Assembly: GCF_032598905.1 (NCBI RefSeq)
Contig: NZ_CP122458.1
Location: 3,472,001-3,536,000, forward strand
Source of the DNA: Streptomyces sp. 11x1
GTDB taxonomy: Bacteria > Actinomycetota > Actinomycetes > Streptomycetales > Streptomycetaceae
DNA: 64,000 nucleotides
Reading direction: 5' to 3'
The notes below the pieces were generated by a model. The model worked only from the letters and a program-made list of their open reading frames with translations. It ran no database searches and was not told the origin of the DNA. Both the position numbers and the translations under genes were made by a program. Of the stretch, positions 8,796 through 17,330 are shown piece by piece; the stretch's first letter is position 1, and each line of letters opens with the position of its first letter.

Positions 8796-8796
8796 G
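8560..8796 (+). ncRNA. Possible omega (reRNA) region at the tnpB 3' end
   Basis: In TnpB elements the guide-scaffold RNA is encoded over the 3' end of tnpB up to the right end of the element. Here the translated sequence after the RuvC-III block is low in complexity and Pro/Arg-rich, consistent with bases constrained as RNA rather than protein. No structure was computed; the position is inferred from the family. Confidence 0.35.
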
Positions 8797-9760
8797 AACG
8801 GTTGGTGAGCACGATCTTGCCGAACTGGTCGCCGGCCGCCAGTCGTTCGAAGCCCTCGCGGGCGCGGTCCAGGGGCAGCACCTCGTCGATGACGGGGCGG
8901 ACACCGGTCGCGGCACAGAAGGAGAGCAGGTCCTCCAGCTCGTCCTTGGTCCCCATGGTGGAGCCGACGACCTTGAGTTCGAGGAAGAAGATACGGGTCA
9001 GCTCGGCGTGGGAGGGCCGGTCACCGCTGGTGGCGCCCGAGATGACGAGGCTGCCGCCGGGACGCAGGGACTTCACCGAGTGGGACCAGGTGGCGGCGCC
9101 GACGGTCTCGATGACCGCGTCCACGCGGTGCGGGAGCCGGGCCCCCGACTCCAGCGCCTCCACGGCGCCGAGTTCCAGGGCCCTCTTCCGCTTGGCCTCG
9201 TCCCGGCTGGTGGCGAAGACCCGCAGGCCCGCCGCCTTGCCGAGCACGATCGCGGCGGTGGCGACACCGCCGCCGGCGCCCTGCACGAGAACGGAGTCCC
9301 CGGGGCGTACACCGGCGTTGGTGAAGAGCATGCGATATGCCGTCAGCCAGGCGGTGGGCAGACAGGCGGCCTCTTCGAAGGAGAGTTCGGCGGGCTTGGG
9401 GAGGACGTTCCAGGTGGGGACGGAGACGAGTTCGGCGAAGGTGCCCTGGTAGCGCTCGGTGAGGATCGAGCGGGGTTCGTCCGGGCCGACGCCGTGGCCG
9501 GTCTGGCCGATCACGGAGTGCAGGACGACCTCGTTGCCGTCCTCGTCGACGCCGGCGGCGTCGCAGCCGAGGATCATGGGCAGCTTGTCCTCCGCGAGGC
9601 CGACCCCGCGCAGGGACCACAGGTCGTGGTGGTTCAGCGAGGCGGCCTTCACCTTGACGGTCGTCCAGCCGGACCTCGATTCCGGCGCGGGCCGGTCGCC
9701 CAACTCCAGTCCGTTCAGCGGTTGGTCACGGTCGATGCGGGCGGCATAGGCAGCGAACAT
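8792..9760 (-). CDS. Zinc-binding dehydrogenase / quinone oxidoreductase-type MDR protein
   Basis: A 322-aa medium-chain dehydrogenase/reductase acting on an unknown carbonyl or alcohol with NAD(P)H. The N-terminal GroES-like fold contains VKVKAASLNHHDLWSLRGVG and GCDAAGVV-like GCDAAGVDEDG. The Rossmann site is SVLVQGAGGGVATAAI. The HHDLW segment is usual for zinc-less members. I chose ATG 9760 (MFAAYAARIDRD); an ATG four codons upstream is also possible. The last codons and TAA stop lie at the IS607 junction; the original stop was probably TGA. Its terminator seems to have been moved to 6473-6504. Confidence 0.88.
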   Translation of the reverse strand: MFAAYAARIDRDQPLNGLELGDRPAPESRSGWTTVKVKAASLNHHDLWSLRGVGLAEDKLPMILGCDAAGVDEDGNEVVLHSVIGQTGHGVGPDEPRSILTERYQGTFAELVSVPTWNVLPKPAELSFEEAACLPTAWLTAYRMLFTNAGVRPGDSVLVQGAGGGVATAAIVLGKAAGLRVFATSRDEAKRKRALELGAVEALESGARLPHRVDAVIETVGAATWSHSVKSLRPGGSLVISGATSGDRPSHAELTRIFFLELKVVGSTMGTKDELEDLLSFCAATGVRPVIDEVLPLDRAREGFERLAAGDQFGKIVLTNRS

Positions 9761-9887
9761 GCGCCTGACCATAGGGGGATGCCGGGAGCGATGGAACCAC
9801 GGACCACTGTGACACGCGTCCCGTCCCCACCTCCGCGTTCCGACTCGGGACGCCAGGACGTATGGCGGGTGCGGCTGAGTGGGGGCT

Positions 9888-10048
9888 GACCGCGCCCCTT
9901 GAGGGCCTACGGCCACTCAGGGGCGCGGGGAACTGCGCGAGAAGCCCCCACCGGACGGACGCCTGGGGGACGCCTGGGGGTCAAAGGGGCACAGCCCCTT
10001 GAGGATGGGACGCGTAGGGGCGGCGGGGGCGAAAAGAGCCCCCCGCCA
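9888..10048. repeat. Long copy of the dispersed intergenic repeat
   Basis: Contains the core GCGCGGGGAACTGCGCGA (9923-9940), then AGCCCCCACCGGACGGACG, a short direct duplication of GACGCCTGGGG, and TCAAAGGGGCACAGCCCCTTGAGGA-like sequence. The same block order recurs at 50632-50753. It lies between the malic enzyme stop and the oxidoreductase start and can form several hairpins. This repeat type is very common in Streptomyces intergenic DNA. Confidence 0.75.
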
Positions 10049-10059
10049 CCCCGAAGGGG

Positions 10060-11301
10060 CTAACGCCGAGCCACACCCTCCGCCCGCGCCGCCGCCGCGA
10101 CCGCCGCGGTGACCGCCGGAGCGACCCGCTCGTCGAACGGCGACGGAATGACATAGTCCGCTGCAAGATCGTCCCCGACCACCGACGCCAGCGCCTCGGC
10201 CGCCGCGATCTTCATCCCCTCGGTGATCCGGGAGGCTCGCACCTGAAGGGCCCCCGCGAAGATCCCCGGGAAGGCGAGAACGTTGTTGATCTGGTTCGGG
10301 TAGTCGGACCGCCCGGTCGCGACGACCGCCGCGTACTTGTGGGCGACGTCCGGGTGCACCTCGGGGTTGGGGTTGGCCATGGCGAAGACGAACGCGTTCT
10401 CGGCCATCGAGGCCACCGCCTCCTCCGGGACCGTACCGCCGGAGACGCCGATGAAGACGTCCGCGCCCGCGAGGGCGTCCTCCAGGGAGCCCGACAGACC
10501 GGCCCGGTTGGTGAGCTCGGCGAGCTCCCGCTTGACCGGCGTGAGGTCCTCGCGGTCCACGGAGACGATGCCCTTGCGGTCGGCGACCGCGACATCGCCG
10601 AGACCGGCCTCCAGCAGCATCTTGGCGATGGCCACGCCCGCCGCGCCCGCGCCCGAGATCACGGCGCGCAGGTCGCCGAGCCCCCGGCCGGTCAGCCGGG
10701 CGGCGTTGCGCAGCGCCGCCAGCGTCACGACGGCCGTACCGTGCTGGTCGTCGTGGAAGACCGGGATGTCCAGCCGCTCCTGGAGCCGCTTCTCGATCTC
10801 GAAGCAGCGGGGCGCGGAGATGTCCTCCAGGTTCACGCCGCCGAAGGAGGGGGCGAGGCGGACCACGGTCTCGATGATCTCGTCGACGTCCGTGCAGGCT
10901 AGCGCGATCGGCACCGCGTCGACGCCGCCGAACTGCTTGAACAGGATCGCCTTGCCCTCCATCACGGGGAGGGACGCCTCGGGGCCGATGTCGCCGAGGC
11001 CGAGGACCGCCGTACCGTCCGTCACGACGGCGACGACCGACGACTTCCAGGTGTAGTCGTTGACCAGGTCGGGCTGCTCGGCGATGGCGGTGCACACTCG
11101 CGCGACGCCGGGCGTGTAGGCGAGGGACAGATCGTCCTTGTCCCGGATCGGCACGGTGGCCTGCACGGCCATCTTGCCGCCACGGTGCAGGGCGAACGCC
11201 GGGTCGAAGGAGTCGAGGGAATTGAGGGGCTCCCCGCCGCCTTCCTGGCCCGTACTGCCGTCGCCGTTGTCGGTGCGAGGATTGACAATCTCCGCTGCCA
11301 C
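10060..11301 (-). CDS. NAD-dependent malic enzyme (malate oxidoreductase)
   Basis: Oxidatively decarboxylates malate to pyruvate in the cytoplasm. The 413-aa length fits the short bacterial form without a phosphotransacetylase domain. Visible marks: the N-terminal malic domain with LSLAYTPGVARVC, TDGTAVLGLGDIGPEASLPV, the catalytic KAILFKQFGGVDAVPI, DDQHGTAVV, and a Rossmann site ISGAGAAGVAIAKMLL. The ATG at 11301 is followed by a Gly-rich leader of about 25 residues before the conserved FDPAFALHRGGK. It is transcribed away from the amino-acid importer. Confidence 0.93.
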   Translation of the reverse strand: MAAEIVNPRTDNGDGSTGQEGGGEPLNSLDSFDPAFALHRGGKMAVQATVPIRDKDDLSLAYTPGVARVCTAIAEQPDLVNDYTWKSSVVAVVTDGTAVLGLGDIGPEASLPVMEGKAILFKQFGGVDAVPIALACTDVDEIIETVVRLAPSFGGVNLEDISAPRCFEIEKRLQERLDIPVFHDDQHGTAVVTLAALRNAARLTGRGLGDLRAVISGAGAAGVAIAKMLLEAGLGDVAVADRKGIVSVDREDLTPVKRELAELTNRAGLSGSLEDALAGADVFIGVSGGTVPEEAVASMAENAFVFAMANPNPEVHPDVAHKYAAVVATGRSDYPNQINNVLAFPGIFAGALQVRASRITEGMKIAAAEALASVVGDDLAADYVIPSPFDERVAPAVTAAVAAAARAEGVARR

Positions 11302-11912
11302 TGTGTGTACCCCTTAGGTCTGCATGGTTTGAGGGTGACCGCTCCCGGTTCGGAGGCGGGCGGGCACCGCGTAAGGCCCAGGTCGACCGATACGTACGGC
11401 GACGCCTGCGGGCTCAGACGCGACGGGCGCGCCGCACACGCGCCCTGGGCCCCGGATGAGGGGTGTAAGGAACCTTCTTACCGGACGGACAGCGCCGAGG
11501 ACGAGTCCATACGACTTCATACCGTGAAGGTCACAACTCGAAGGTCAATTGAAGACGATCATGGTTGACTTGACTCATCGACGGATGACAGGACAAGTCG
11601 GGTCATATCATGACAAGTCATGTACGGCCACGTGTGCGGAGTTCGCAGCCGACCGCATCCTGAGATGCACCGAAGATCTTCCGGCCGGAAGAGGGGAATC
11701 CCGCACATGATCCGGTGTGATCACGCGGTCCACGGCGGTTCGTAGGTCATTCGGGGGGTCACCCGTTATCCGATTTTGACATGGCTGGTCATCTGATTGC
11801 ACATGCCCGAATGGCAAGATGCCGTAATCACACGAGGTCGCCACACTCGAAGACGCGTGTTAATCGTCGACCTGTCGGCAACTCCACACCACCCCCGCCG
11901 GAGGAACCCACC
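11302..11912. promoter_or_regulatory. 611-bp divergent regulatory region between malic enzyme and amino-acid importer
   Basis: No convincing gene was found here. TTGACA at 11776-11781 could be a -35 element for the importer, but no clean -10 lies 17 bases downstream. Local repeats such as TCATATCATGACAAGTCATG (about 11591-11610) are AT-richer than the surroundings and may be regulatory. The promoter of the malic enzyme gene must also lie here. Confidence 0.4.
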
Positions 11913-12875
11913 ATGACCGCAAGCACCACCCGTCGTACGACCGGCCTGCGTTCCCGTACAGCCGCGGTCGGAGCGATCGCGGTCGCGGGCGCCCTGCTGC
12001 TCACCGCCTGCGGTGACCAGACCAAGAAGGACAACGGCTCCGACAGCGCCTCCACCAGCGCGGCGCCGCTGGCGGACAAGCTCCCCGCGGCCGTCCGGGA
12101 CAAGGGCGTGATCAACGTCGGTTCGGACATCGCCTACGCCCCGGTCGAGTACAAGGACGAGTCGGGCAAGGTCGTCGGCATCGACCTGGACATCGCCGCG
12201 GCGATGGGCAAGCAGCTCGGCGTGGACTTCAAGTTCCAGAACGCCACCTTCGACACCCTCATCGGTGGTCTGGCCGCCAAGCGGTACGACATCGCGATGT
12301 CGGCCATGACCGACACCAAGGACCGCCAGGAGGGCGTCGACGCCGGCACCGGCAAGAAGGTCGGCGCCGGCGTCGACTTCGTCGACTACTTCACCGCGGG
12401 TGTCTCGCTGTACACCAACAAGGGCGACGACCAGGGCATCAAGACCTGGGACGACCTCTGCGGCAAGACCATCGCCGTGCAGCGCAACACGTTCTCGCAC
12501 GACCTCGCCAAGGACCAGGCGAAGAAGTGCAAGGACGACAAGAAGAAGGCCCTCAAGATCGAGGACTTCGCCACCAACCCCGAGGCCGAGACCCGGATGC
12601 GCTCCAAGGGCGCGGACGTCGTCTCCGCCGACTACCCGGTGGCCGCGTACTCGGTGAAGACCTCGGGCGGCGGCGACTACTTCGAGATCGTCGGCGACCA
12701 GATCGAGGCCGGCCCCTACGGCATCGCCGTGGCGAAGGACAACACCGAACTGCGTGACGCGCTCCAGGCCGCCGTCCAGGCGATCATCGACAACGGCGAG
12801 TACGAGAAGATCATCAAGAAGTGGGGCGTCGAGGACGGCGCCGTCACCGAGGCCAAGATCAACGGCGGCTCCTGA
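11913..12875 (+). CDS. Amino-acid ABC transporter substrate-binding lipoprotein
   Basis: A 320-aa extracellular solute-binding protein of family 3 (polar amino acids, probably glutamate or similar). The signal peptide ends in a lipobox (ALLLTACGD), so it is a lipoprotein. Typical blocks: GVINVGSDIAYAPVEYKDES, IDLDIAAAMGKQLG, DIAMSAMTDTKDRQEGVD and a C-terminal YEKIIKKWGVEDGAV. GGAGGAA lies 6 bases before the ATG at 11913; an upstream in-frame extension lacks a signal sequence and is rejected. It is the first gene of a three-gene importer operon. Confidence 0.93.
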   Translation: MTASTTRRTTGLRSRTAAVGAIAVAGALLLTACGDQTKKDNGSDSASTSAAPLADKLPAAVRDKGVINVGSDIAYAPVEYKDESGKVVGIDLDIAAAMGKQLGVDFKFQNATFDTLIGGLAAKRYDIAMSAMTDTKDRQEGVDAGTGKKVGAGVDFVDYFTAGVSLYTNKGDDQGIKTWDDLCGKTIAVQRNTFSHDLAKDQAKKCKDDKKKALKIEDFATNPEAETRMRSKGADVVSADYPVAAYSVKTSGGGDYFEIVGDQIEAGPYGIAVAKDNTELRDALQAAVQAIIDNGEYEKIIKKWGVEDGAVTEAKINGGS

Positions 12876-12920
12876 TCACAGCGCTCCTGCTCCTCGGCTC
12901 GGTTCTGAAAGGCTCCACCC

Positions 12921-13862
12921 TTGACTGTTGACGTCAGCAAGACGGACGGTCCCTCGGACACGCCCCCCGCCGGCCCGGAGGCCCTCAAGGCCATTCCGGT
13001 CCGGCACCCGGGGCGCTATGTGTCCGCGGCCATCGCACTCGCCCTCCTCGGTTCGATCGTCTACGCCTTCGCGCAGGCGAAGAAGATCAACTGGGGTGCG
13101 ATCCCCGACTACTTCTTCGACGACCGCATCATCGAGGGCGTTCTGAACACCCTCCTGCTCACCGTGCTGTCCATGGTGATCGGCGTTGTCGGCGGCATCC
13201 TGCTCGCCGTGATGCGACTGTCGAAGAACCCGGTGACCTCGTCGGTGGCGTGGTTCTACATCTGGTTCTTCCGCGGTACGCCGGTCCTGGTCCAGCTCTT
13301 CGTCTGGTTCAACCTGGGCCTGGTCTTCGAGACCATCAACCTCGGCCCGATCTACAAGGACTACTGGTCCTCCTTCATGACGCCGCTGCTGACGGCGCTG
13401 CTCGGCCTCGGTCTCAACGAGGCCGCGTACATGGCGGAGATCTGCCGCGCCGGTCTGCTCTCGGTCGACGAGGGCCAGACCGAGGCGTCGCACGCGCTCG
13501 GCATGAGCCAGTCCAAGACGCTGCGCCGGATCGTGATCCCCCAGGCGATGCGCGTGATCGTGCCGCCCACGGGCAACGAGGTCATCAACATGTTGAAGAC
13601 CACGTCGCTCGTCTCGACGGTGCAGTACGTGGATCTGCTCAAGTCGGCCCAGGACATCGGCCAGGGAGCGGGGGCCCCCGTGGAGATGCTGTTCCTCGCC
13701 GCCGCCTGGTACCTGATCCTCACCAGCATCTTCAGCGTCGGGCAGTACTACCTGGAGCGGCACTACGCGAAGGGGTCCTCCCGGTCCCTGCCGCCGACAC
13801 CGATCCAGCGTCTCAAGACGGCCGTGCTGCCGGTGCGCCGTCCGAAGGGAGTCTCGGCATGA
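12921..13862 (+). CDS. Amino-acid ABC transporter permease
   Basis: A 313-aa His/Glu/Gln/Arg-type (HisM-like) permease with a cytoplasmic N-terminus, at least five membrane helices and the EAA loop [20 protein letters not shown] that docks on the ATPase. It begins with TTG at 12921 ([10 protein letters not shown]), with GAAAGG about 9 bases upstream. It lies 45 bases after the binding protein stop. Its TGA overlaps the ATPase start (ATGA). Only one permease gene is present, so it would form a homodimer. Confidence 0.92.
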   Translation: MTVDVSKTDGPSDTPPAGPEALKAIPVRHPGRYVSAAIALALLGSIVYAFAQAKKINWGAIPDYFFDDRIIEGVLNTLLLTVLSMVIGVVGGILLAVMRLSKNPVTSSVAWFYIWFFRGTPVLVQLFVWFNLGLVFETINLGPIYKDYWSSFMTPLLTALLGLGLNEAAYMAEICRAGLLSVDEGQTEASHALGMSQSKTLRRIVIPQAMRVIVPPTGNEVINMLKTTSLVSTVQYVDLLKSAQDIGQGAGAPVEMLFLAAAWYLILTSIFSVGQYYLERHYAKGSSRSLPPTPIQRLKTAVLPVRRPKGVSA

Positions 13863-14620
13863 CCGCCATGGTGAAGGCCGAGGGCATCCACAAGTCGTTC
13901 GGCCCCGTCGAGGTCCTCAAGGGCATCGACCTCGAGGTGCAGACGGGTGAGGTGTTCTGCCTCATCGGCCCCTCCGGCTCCGGCAAGTCCACGTTCCTCA
14001 GGTGCATCAACCACCTGGAGAAGATCAACGCCGGGCGGCTGTACGTCGACGGCGAGCTGGTCGGCTACCGCCAGAAGGGCGACAAGCTGTACGAGCTCAA
14101 GGACAGCGAGGTCGCGCTCAAGCGGCGTGACATCGGCATGGTGTTCCAGCGCTTCAACCTGTTCCCGCACATGACGGCCGCGGAGAACGTCATGGAGGCG
14201 CCGATGCAGGTCAAGGGCGTCGGCAGGGGGCAGGCCCGCGAGCGCGCCCATGAGCTGCTGGAGCGTGTCGGCCTCGGCGACAAGGCGGGCAACTACCCGT
14301 CGCAGCTGTCCGGCGGCCAGCAGCAGCGGGTGGCCATCGCCCGGGCCCTGGCCATGGAGCCGAAGCTGATGCTCTTCGACGAGCCGACGTCGGCGCTCGA
14401 CCCGGAGCTGGTGGGCGACGTCCTCGACGTCATGCGCGACCTGGCCGAGTCCGGGATGACCATGGTCGTCGTCACCCACGAGATGGGCTTCGCCCGCGAG
14501 GTCGGCGACAGCCTGGTCTTCATGGACGGCGGTGTGGTGGTCGAGTCCGGCAACCCCCGTGACGTGCTGACGAACCCGCAGGAAGAGCGGACGCAGTCGT
14601 TCCTGTCCAAGGTGCTGTAG
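13859..14620 (+). CDS. Amino-acid ABC transporter ATP-binding protein
   Basis: A 253-aa ATPase of the GlnQ/HisP type. Walker A is GPSGSGKST, the signature is LSGGQQQR, Walker B is [14 protein letters not shown], and the switch His is in [12 protein letters not shown]. The ATG overlaps the permease stop by four bases (ATGA), which sets the start and implies coupling; an open frame extending upstream through the permease gene is a shadow. A strong hairpin 36 bases downstream ends the operon. Confidence 0.95.
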   Translation: MTAMVKAEGIHKSFGPVEVLKGIDLEVQTGEVFCLIGPSGSGKSTFLRCINHLEKINAGRLYVDGELVGYRQKGDKLYELKDSEVALKRRDIGMVFQRFNLFPHMTAAENVMEAPMQVKGVGRGQARERAHELLERVGLGDKAGNYPSQLSGGQQQRVAIARALAMEPKLMLFDEPTSALDPELVGDVLDVMRDLAESGMTMVVVTHEMGFAREVGDSLVFMDGGVVVESGNPRDVLTNPQEERTQSFLSKVL

Positions 14621-14655
14621 GGCCCGGACGCGACGGCGCGAAGGCGCGACGGGAG

Positions 14656-14687
14656 GAGGGGCGGTACGGGATTCCGTACCGCCCCTC
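14656..14687 (+). terminator. Intrinsic terminator of the amino-acid importer operon
   Basis: A perfect 14-bp stem (14656-14669 with 14674-14687) with a GATT loop, 36 bases after the ATPase stop. Confidence 0.85.
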
Positions 14688-14760
14688 ACTCGTACCGCCC
14701 CTCACTCGTACCGCCCCTAACTGGCACTGCCCTCACTCGCGCCGCCCGCACTCGTGCCGC
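14682..14760. repeat. Degenerate tandem repeat, five 15-16-bp units
   Basis: The units CCCCTCACTCGTACCG (14682, 14698), CCCCTAACTGGCACTG (14714), CCCTCACTCGCGCCG (14730) and CCCGCACTCGTGCCG (14745) extend the 3' arm of the terminator. It looks like replication slippage from the hairpin arm. Confidence 0.75.
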
Positions 14761-14776
14761 CGACGCGGGCGGCCGC

Positions 14777-15535
14777 CTACTTCACCGCCAGCACCATCGA
14801 GTCGGCGGGCGAGCACCACACCGCGCGGGCCTCGGCGAAGCCCCGCTCGCGCAGGACCCGGGCGTGCCAGTCGACGCTCTGGAAGTCACCGTCGGCGTGC
14901 TCGCCGTAGATCTCGAAACGGCGGGCCGTCGGCGCGGCGAGCACGGCGTCCTGGGCGGCGAGCTGCCACCATGCGGCCCAGTCGACGGCGCCGGCCGCGG
15001 TGGCTTGTTCCATACCCGCGTGCCGGTGCGCGCGCTCCGCCGCGTTGATCCGGGGCGTCGACTCGTCGATCATGTGGTCCGCGTTCATGAAGACACCGCC
15101 GTCGCGGAGGAGTTCCGCGACCTGACCGTAGAGAGCGGCGAGGGATTCGCTGTGCAGCCAGTGCAGGGCTGTGGCCGTCAGGACGGCGTCGTACGCGTCG
15201 TACGGCAGCCGGGCCGTCCAGTCGGGGTCGGTGAGGTCGGCGGTGACGAAGGTGACCCGCGGGTCGCCCTCGAACGTGCCCTCGGCGATGGCGAGGAGGG
15301 CCGGGTCGAGGTCCACGCCGGTGCTGACGGCCTTCGGGAACCGCGCGAGCAGCCTGGACGTGATGGAACCCGTACCGCAGGCGAGATCGAGGACGCGGGG
15401 TGCGGGGCCGGCGAAGGCCTCCACCATGGCGAGCATCACCCGGAACCGCTCCTCACGGTCCGGCAGATACAGCTCCTGCTGCCGGTCCCAGCTCTCCTGC
15501 CAGGCCTGCCAGTCGGTTCCGGCCGTGGTGGTCAT
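14777..15535 (-). CDS. SAM-dependent methyltransferase
   Basis: A 252-aa class I methyltransferase of unknown substrate. Motif I is VLDLACGTGSITSRLL, followed by the acidic STGVDLDPALLAIAE and VTADLTDPDW. ATG 15535 (MTTTAGTDWQAW) is chosen because AAGGGGAC lies about 5 bases upstream; the frame stays open for another 29 codons without support. No biosynthetic neighbours hint at the substrate. It diverges from the CGNR gene. Confidence 0.85.
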   Translation of the reverse strand: MTTTAGTDWQAWQESWDRQQELYLPDREERFRVMLAMVEAFAGPAPRVLDLACGTGSITSRLLARFPKAVSTGVDLDPALLAIAEGTFEGDPRVTFVTADLTDPDWTARLPYDAYDAVLTATALHWLHSESLAALYGQVAELLRDGGVFMNADHMIDESTPRINAAERAHRHAGMEQATAAGAVDWAAWWQLAAQDAVLAAPTARRFEIYGEHADGDFQSVDWHARVLRERGFAEARAVWCSPADSMVLAVK

Positions 15536-15669
15536 GAGGTCCCCTTCCTCGGTGTACCGCTCGTACCGCTTCTTCCGGCTGACACGTCGAGCGCGTAATA
15601 CCCTGTAAGCACGAGCAGCCATTACCTGATCCGCACCCCGACATTAGAGCGCCCCCGTAAGGACTACAA

Positions 15670-16299
15670 GTGGAACTGGCCCATTACTCGGACTACGCCG
15701 TACGCCTCGTCAACACCGAGGAACCGGCCCGGGGCAAGGACACGCTCACCTCGGTCGAGGCCGTCCGCGACCTCTTCGGGCCCAGTGGGCAGGCGGCCCG
15801 GCGGGCGACGGACGCCGATGTCACCCGGTTCCGGTCGGTGCGGGCCCGGCTGCGCTCGGTCTTCGAGGCCGCGAACGACGGCGACGAGACCCTCGCCGTG
15901 GACCTGCTGAACTCGTTGCTGCTCGAATTCCCGGTGAGCCCCCAGATCTCGGGGCACGACTTCCGGGACGACGACGGCCGCCCGCTGTGGCACATGCACC
16001 TGGCGGACCACCCGTCCAACGCGACGGCGGGCTACGCCGCCATCGCCGCGATGGGCCTGGCCTTCCACCTCACCGAGTACGGCGTGGACCGGCTCGGTCT
16101 GTGCGAGGCGGCGCCGTGCCGCAACGCCTACCTCGACACCTCGACCAACCGCTCCCGGCGCTACTGCTCGGACCGCTGTGCGACCCGCGCCAACGTCGCG
16201 GCCTACCGGGCCCGCAAACGCCTGGAGGCGGACCGGTCGCCGAACACGGGCCGGGCCGCCGAGAACGCCCAGCGGGCGAGCATGAGCGGCGACCGCTGA
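15670..16299 (+). CDS. ABATE/CGNR zinc-finger protein, putative regulator
   Basis: A 209-aa protein starting with GTG at 15670 (MELAHYSDYAVRLVNTEE). The N-terminal about 150 residues match the ABATE (stress-induced transcription regulator) domain. A CGNR-type zinc finger follows (LCEAAPCRNAYLDTS, then RRYCSDRCATRANVAAYRAR) with four Cys. Proteins of this type are suspected DNA-binding regulators, but targets are unknown. The last 97 bases overlap the 3' end of sodX on the opposite strand. Confidence 0.85.
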   Translation: MELAHYSDYAVRLVNTEEPARGKDTLTSVEAVRDLFGPSGQAARRATDADVTRFRSVRARLRSVFEAANDGDETLAVDLLNSLLLEFPVSPQISGHDFRDDDGRPLWHMHLADHPSNATAGYAAIAAMGLAFHLTEYGVDRLGLCEAAPCRNAYLDTSTNRSRRYCSDRCATRANVAAYRARKRLEADRSPNTGRAAENAQRASMSGDR

Positions 16300-16649
16300 C
16301 CCTGGGGCCTGGGCCGGTACCGGAATCGGACCTTCCCGAGGACCAGTTCGTCGGGGACGACCCCGTAGTCGGTGCTGTCCCCGCCCGCGTAGGCGTTGTC
16401 CCCGAGCACCCACCAACCGCCGTCGCGCCGCTCGGCGATCCGTTTCACGACGAGCAGATCCTGCTGGAAGGGATGACGCAGTACGAGGACGTCACCGACC
16501 CGTAGGCGGGCCCCGTAGTGGACCAGGAGCTGGTCCCCGTGGCGCAGCGTCGGAACCATGGATGGCCCCGTGACCTCGGCCACCCCGAAGGGCAGGAGGG
16601 CCCTGCCCCGCACGCTTCCCGGCCCGCTCTCCTGCGACGGCTCCGGCAT
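16203..16649 (-). CDS. sodX: Nickel-type superoxide dismutase maturation protease (S26 signal-peptidase-like)
   Basis: A 148-aa S26 peptidase thought to remove the N-terminal propeptide of SodN so that His1 can bind nickel. The catalytic Ser lies in VTGPSMVPTLRHGDQLLV and the Lys in LLVVKRIAERR; WVLGDNAYAGGDSTDYG is the S26 box D. ATG 16649 (MPEPSQESG) is chosen by homology and the AGGTG upstream. It diverges from sodN, the standard sodX-sodN arrangement. Its 3' 97 bases overlap the CGNR gene in antisense. Confidence 0.93.
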   Translation of the reverse strand: MPEPSQESGPGSVRGRALLPFGVAEVTGPSMVPTLRHGDQLLVHYGARLRVGDVLVLRHPFQQDLLVVKRIAERRDGGWWVLGDNAYAGGDSTDYGVVPDELVLGKVRFRYRPRPQGQRSPLMLARWAFSAARPVFGDRSASRRLRAR

Positions 16650-16805
16650 CACCCGGCACCTCCCCGGTCCGTTCCTCTCCAGTGCTCCACCCGTCCCAGT
16701 CTGACCCCGGACTTTTGTCCTAAGCCCATGGGGGCACTCGCGAAAACCCCTCTCGCAGGGAGTAATGTCCCACCTGAGAAGACGATCACGAGGAAGGAAT
16801 GCTCC

Positions 16806-17201
16806 ATGCTTTCCCGCCTGTTTGCCCCCAAGGTCAAGGTCAGCGCCCACTGCGACCTGCCCTGCGGTGTGTACGACCCGGCCCAGGCCCGCATCGAGGC
16901 GGAGTCGGTGAAGGCCGTGCAGGAGAAGATGGCCGCCAACGACGACCCGCACTTCCAGGCGCGTGCCACGGTCATCAAGGAGCAGCGCGCCGAGCTCGCG
17001 AAGCACCACGTTTCCGTGCTCTGGAGCGACTACTTCAAGCCCCCGCACTTCGAGAAGTACCCGGAGCTGCACCAGCTGGTCAACGACGCCCTCAAGGCCC
17101 TCTCGGCCGCCAAGGGCTCGACCGACCCGGCGACGGGCCAGAAGGCCCTGGACTACATCGCCCAGATCGACAAGATCTTCTGGGAGACCAAGAAGGCCTG
17201 A
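16806..17201 (+). CDS. sodN: Nickel-containing superoxide dismutase
   Basis: A 131-aa cytoplasmic enzyme dismutating superoxide. After a 14-residue propeptide (MLSRLFAPKVKVSA) comes the nickel hook HCDLPCGVYDPAQ, with His1, Cys2 and Cys6 as ligands. The rest is a four-helix bundle, ending DYIAQIDKIFWETKKA. AGGAAGGA lies 7 bases before the ATG. In S. coelicolor sodN is induced by nickel and silenced by a small RNA from sodF mRNA that pairs with its leader; the 5' region at about 16740-16800 is the place to look for the same here. Confidence 0.98.
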   Translation: MLSRLFAPKVKVSAHCDLPCGVYDPAQARIEAESVKAVQEKMAANDDPHFQARATVIKEQRAELAKHHVSVLWSDYFKPPHFEKYPELHQLVNDALKALSAAKGSTDPATGQKALDYIAQIDKIFWETKKA

Positions 17202-17216
17202 CCCGGCCTCTCTCGT

Positions 17217-17272
17217 CCGCACCCGGTCCGCATACCGCCGTCCCGAACGACGGTGTGACGGGCCGGGTGCGG
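17217..17272 (+). terminator. Terminator-like nested hairpin after sodN
   Basis: The arms CCGCACCCGG (17217-17226) and CCGGGTGCGG (17263-17272) enclose a shorter CCGTC/GACGG stem. It starts 15 bases after the sodN stop. Confidence 0.65.
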
Positions 17273-17330
17273 TCGTGTTCGGGGGCCCGTACGGCCCTGA
17301 CAGCCCTGACGGCCGTTCGTCCGGCCCGAG

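Larger units (their letters stand above)
6526..8796 (+). mobile_element. IS607-family insertion sequence (serine recombinase plus TnpB)
   Basis: About 2.27 kb carrying an IS607 serine recombinase and a TnpB, with no terminal inverted repeats and no duplication, as expected for IS607. Ends are inferred from GG dinucleotides: TCAGG at 6521-6525 on the left and TTAGG at 8792-8796 on the right. Joining them leaves TCAGGAACGG, which restores a TGA stop to the leftward oxidoreductase gene. Exact ends can shift by one or two bases because the left side reads GGGG. Confidence 0.8.

Noticed and set aside
9917..11095. Long minus-strand frame over the malic enzyme gene
   Set aside because: It overlaps the malic enzyme in another frame and lacks any recognisable domain.
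11776..11804. Full sigma-70-type promoter for the amino-acid importer
   Set aside because: The -35 TTGACA is good, but no acceptable -10 lies 16-18 bases downstream, so only a tentative -35 was noted.
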